DNA from: Cyanobacteria bacterium UBA11370
Lineage (GTDB): Bacteria > Cyanobacteriota > Cyanobacteriia > Cyanobacteriales > Coleofasciculaceae
NCBI GenBank assembly: GCA_003486645.1
Contig: DNGI01000077.1
Span: 24,932-30,030 of the forward strand
Direction: 5' to 3'
DNA: 5,099 nt
Shown here: piece after piece, positions 4,140 through 5,099 of the stretch
How the letters are laid out: every line of letters starts with the position of its first letter
How positions within the stretch are numbered: position 1 is the stretch's first letter
Made by a program: the position numbers and the translations under genes
The notes under the pieces: generated by a model
What the model was told of the DNA's origin: nothing
Seen by the model: the letters and a program-made list of their open reading frames with translations, nothing else
Databases searched by the model: none

Positions 4140-5042
4140 TTAACGATGATGCCAGAAGAAATCAGCGATCCCCTTCTCTCCTTCAGGTTGTACCTCTTCA
4201 GCTACACCAAATAAAACTGAACGCTGGACTAAATTAGAATTGTTGAGACGGCGAGTAACTCGACTCGGTATGCCGTACCCGTAAACAATATGACCCTTCC
4301 CAGCTATGACCACAACTTGATAATCTGGGTTAGCGATCATAAATTGGGCAATCCCATCTGCCATGGTTTCATCCCACAGCACCTGCGCCGTAAAAAAGCG
4401 CTCAAAACTAATACTATTCCCATGACCTTGTTGATGGTGTTGGTTATAAATTTCCTGAATCATTTTGCGATACTCGACATTATCCGTCCGAATTTCGGAT
4501 AACGGTGGAATATATTTACGTTCTTCAGGCGTTAAACTTTCTAACCCATAACTGGCAACTTTACGAGTGACTTCTGTAGGAGTATTCAATGCTAACACTG
4601 GAAGTTTATTCGTTTTCGCAAAACGTAATAATGGTGCATAATACTCCCAAGGAAAGCCCCATCGTTGTTTGTATTCCGTTTGCTCAATAAGTTCAGTTTC
4701 TGTAATGTTTCCGGCTAAATATTGGTCGAGAATACTCTGATAAGGGCGCTGGAACATTTCCATTGCGATCGCAATTTTCCGATTTTGCTGGTAAAGTGCT
4801 TGCAAGATTTCCAGTTGCGCTTTGTGGTCTTCTGGATTATCGTGGGTTTCACCGAGATACACAACATCCGCTTTTCCTAGTTCCTCTACTATCGCGTCTG
4901 GAGATAAAATTAATTCTGTCTGTCCCTGTTCCCCTCCTAGTTGGGTAGAGGTTAAATCAGTTTGGGCACAAGCGGGGCTAGTGCAAAGAACGAAGATGCC
5001 TAAAGACCAGACACAAAGTTTTACAATTTGATGGGTTTTCAT
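4140..5042 (-). CDS. Secreted ChaN/Tiki-superfamily protein (haem-binding uptake family)
   Basis: A 300-residue protein of the ChaN / 'haem-binding uptake, Tiki superfamily' (PF04187). Campylobacter ChaN binds haem and is iron-regulated; Tiki relatives are metal-dependent proteases, so the biochemical role of this one is open. Residues 1-26 are a signal peptide with a hydrophobic core (IVKLCVWSLGIFVLCTS) and an A-C-A cleavage site before Q27, so it is exported to the periplasm or thylakoid lumen. Family motifs in order: VVYLGETHDNPEDH (60-73), IAIAMEMFQRPYQ (90-102), the WGFPWEYYAPLLRFA stretch (128-142), AQVLWDETMA (219-228) and VVVIAGKGHIVYGYGIPSRV (243-262). G64-E65-T66-H67 and the GKGH histidine H251 are the likely ligand or metal residues. 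It has no Shine-Dalgarno, but a good promoter lies only a few bases upstream, implying a near-leaderless mRNA. The family is secure; the ligand is unknown. Confidence 0.9.
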   Translation of the reverse strand: MKTHQIVKLCVWSLGIFVLCTSPACAQTDLTSTQLGGEQGQTELILSPDAIVEELGKADVVYLGETHDNPEDHKAQLEILQALYQQNRKIAIAMEMFQRPYQSILDQYLAGNITETELIEQTEYKQRWGFPWEYYAPLLRFAKTNKLPVLALNTPTEVTRKVASYGLESLTPEERKYIPPLSEIRTDNVEYRKMIQEIYNQHHQQGHGNSISFERFFTAQVLWDETMADGIAQFMIANPDYQVVVIAGKGHIVYGYGIPSRVTRRLNNSNLVQRSVLFGVAEEVQPEGEKGIADFFWHHR

Positions 5043-5055
5043 AAAATAATTTTGT

Positions 5056-5083
5056 ACTATAGCCAGTTTAAATGATTTGTAAA
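5056..5083 (-). promoter_or_regulatory. Likely sigma-70-type promoter of the ChaN-like gene
   Basis: Minus-strand TTTACA (5083-5078) and TATAGT (5061-5056), each 5/6 to consensus, with a 16-base spacer. The expected start site is near 5049, only about seven bases before the ATG. I see no convincing Fur-type palindrome overlapping it. Confidence 0.5.
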
Positions 5084-5099
5084 ATACCTCTCCCTTGTC

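Noticed and set aside
3958..4143. Plus-strand frame of 61 codons in the spacer before the ChaN-like gene
   Set aside because: FQILDFGLA-type residues come from translating the heptanucleotide repeat; it has no SD and overlaps the start of a real gene on the other strand.
4962..4983. Lipoprotein signal for the ChaN-like protein at C20 or C25
   Set aside because: Residues before C25 are S-P-A and before C20 are F-V-L; neither fits a lipobox with leucine at -3 and a small residue at -1, whereas A-C-A before Q27 fits signal peptidase I.
4290..5031. Plus-strand frames at 4290-4502, 4763-4948 and 4822-5031
   Set aside because: All are opposite the well-conserved ChaN-like gene and show no SD or family pattern.

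Overview
The window is chromosomal DNA from a cyanobacterium, probably a filamentous one. The evidence is seven exact copies of the HIP1 octamer GCGATCGC (starting at 746, 1442, 1520, 1922, 2784, 3444 and 4765), all inside genes. There is also a red chlorophyll catabolite reductase homologue, a short intergenic heptanucleotide tandem repeat of the kind common in filamentous cyanobacteria, and AT-rich spacers. No transposase, integrase, tRNA, rRNA or CRISPR array was found. No gene-free stretch exceeds about 300 bases.

Layout from left to right. Positions 1-81 on the minus strand hold the first 27 codons of a gene that leaves the window; its N-terminus looks like that of a RecF/OLD-type AAA ATPase. 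Next comes a 174-base spacer with a foldable element (133-236): a 14-bp inverted repeat enclosing three small hairpins. proA (256-1563, minus), the second enzyme of proline synthesis, follows. It is divergent from an adenosine-specific kinase family gene (1700-2182, plus), and their -10 boxes appear to overlap in the 136-base spacer. A small conserved-looking gene of 70 residues (2247-2459, minus) faces the kinase gene tail to tail. A 242-base spacer then carries a perfect 7-bp hairpin and a G-rich octanucleotide repeat. This spacer leads to a GTG-started gene for a red chlorophyll catabolite reductase (RCCR)-like protein (2702-3463, plus). Its end lies 16 bases from the end of a convergent gene for a zinc-ribbon membrane protein (3480-3965, minus). 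A 174-base spacer follows with a heptanucleotide repeat and a weak inverted repeat. The last gene (4140-5042, minus) encodes a secreted ChaN/Tiki-superfamily protein, and a good sigma-70-like promoter lies just upstream of it.

How the genes fit together. This is mostly ordinary housekeeping and accessory cyanobacterial sequence with frequent strand switches, so most genes are probably transcribed alone. RCCR and ChaN both belong to families linked to tetrapyrroles (linear bilins and haem respectively), but they are not in one operon and I see no direct evidence of a shared pathway. The least explained part is the left end: a structured element directly before a possible AAA ATPase gene that is cut by the window edge.
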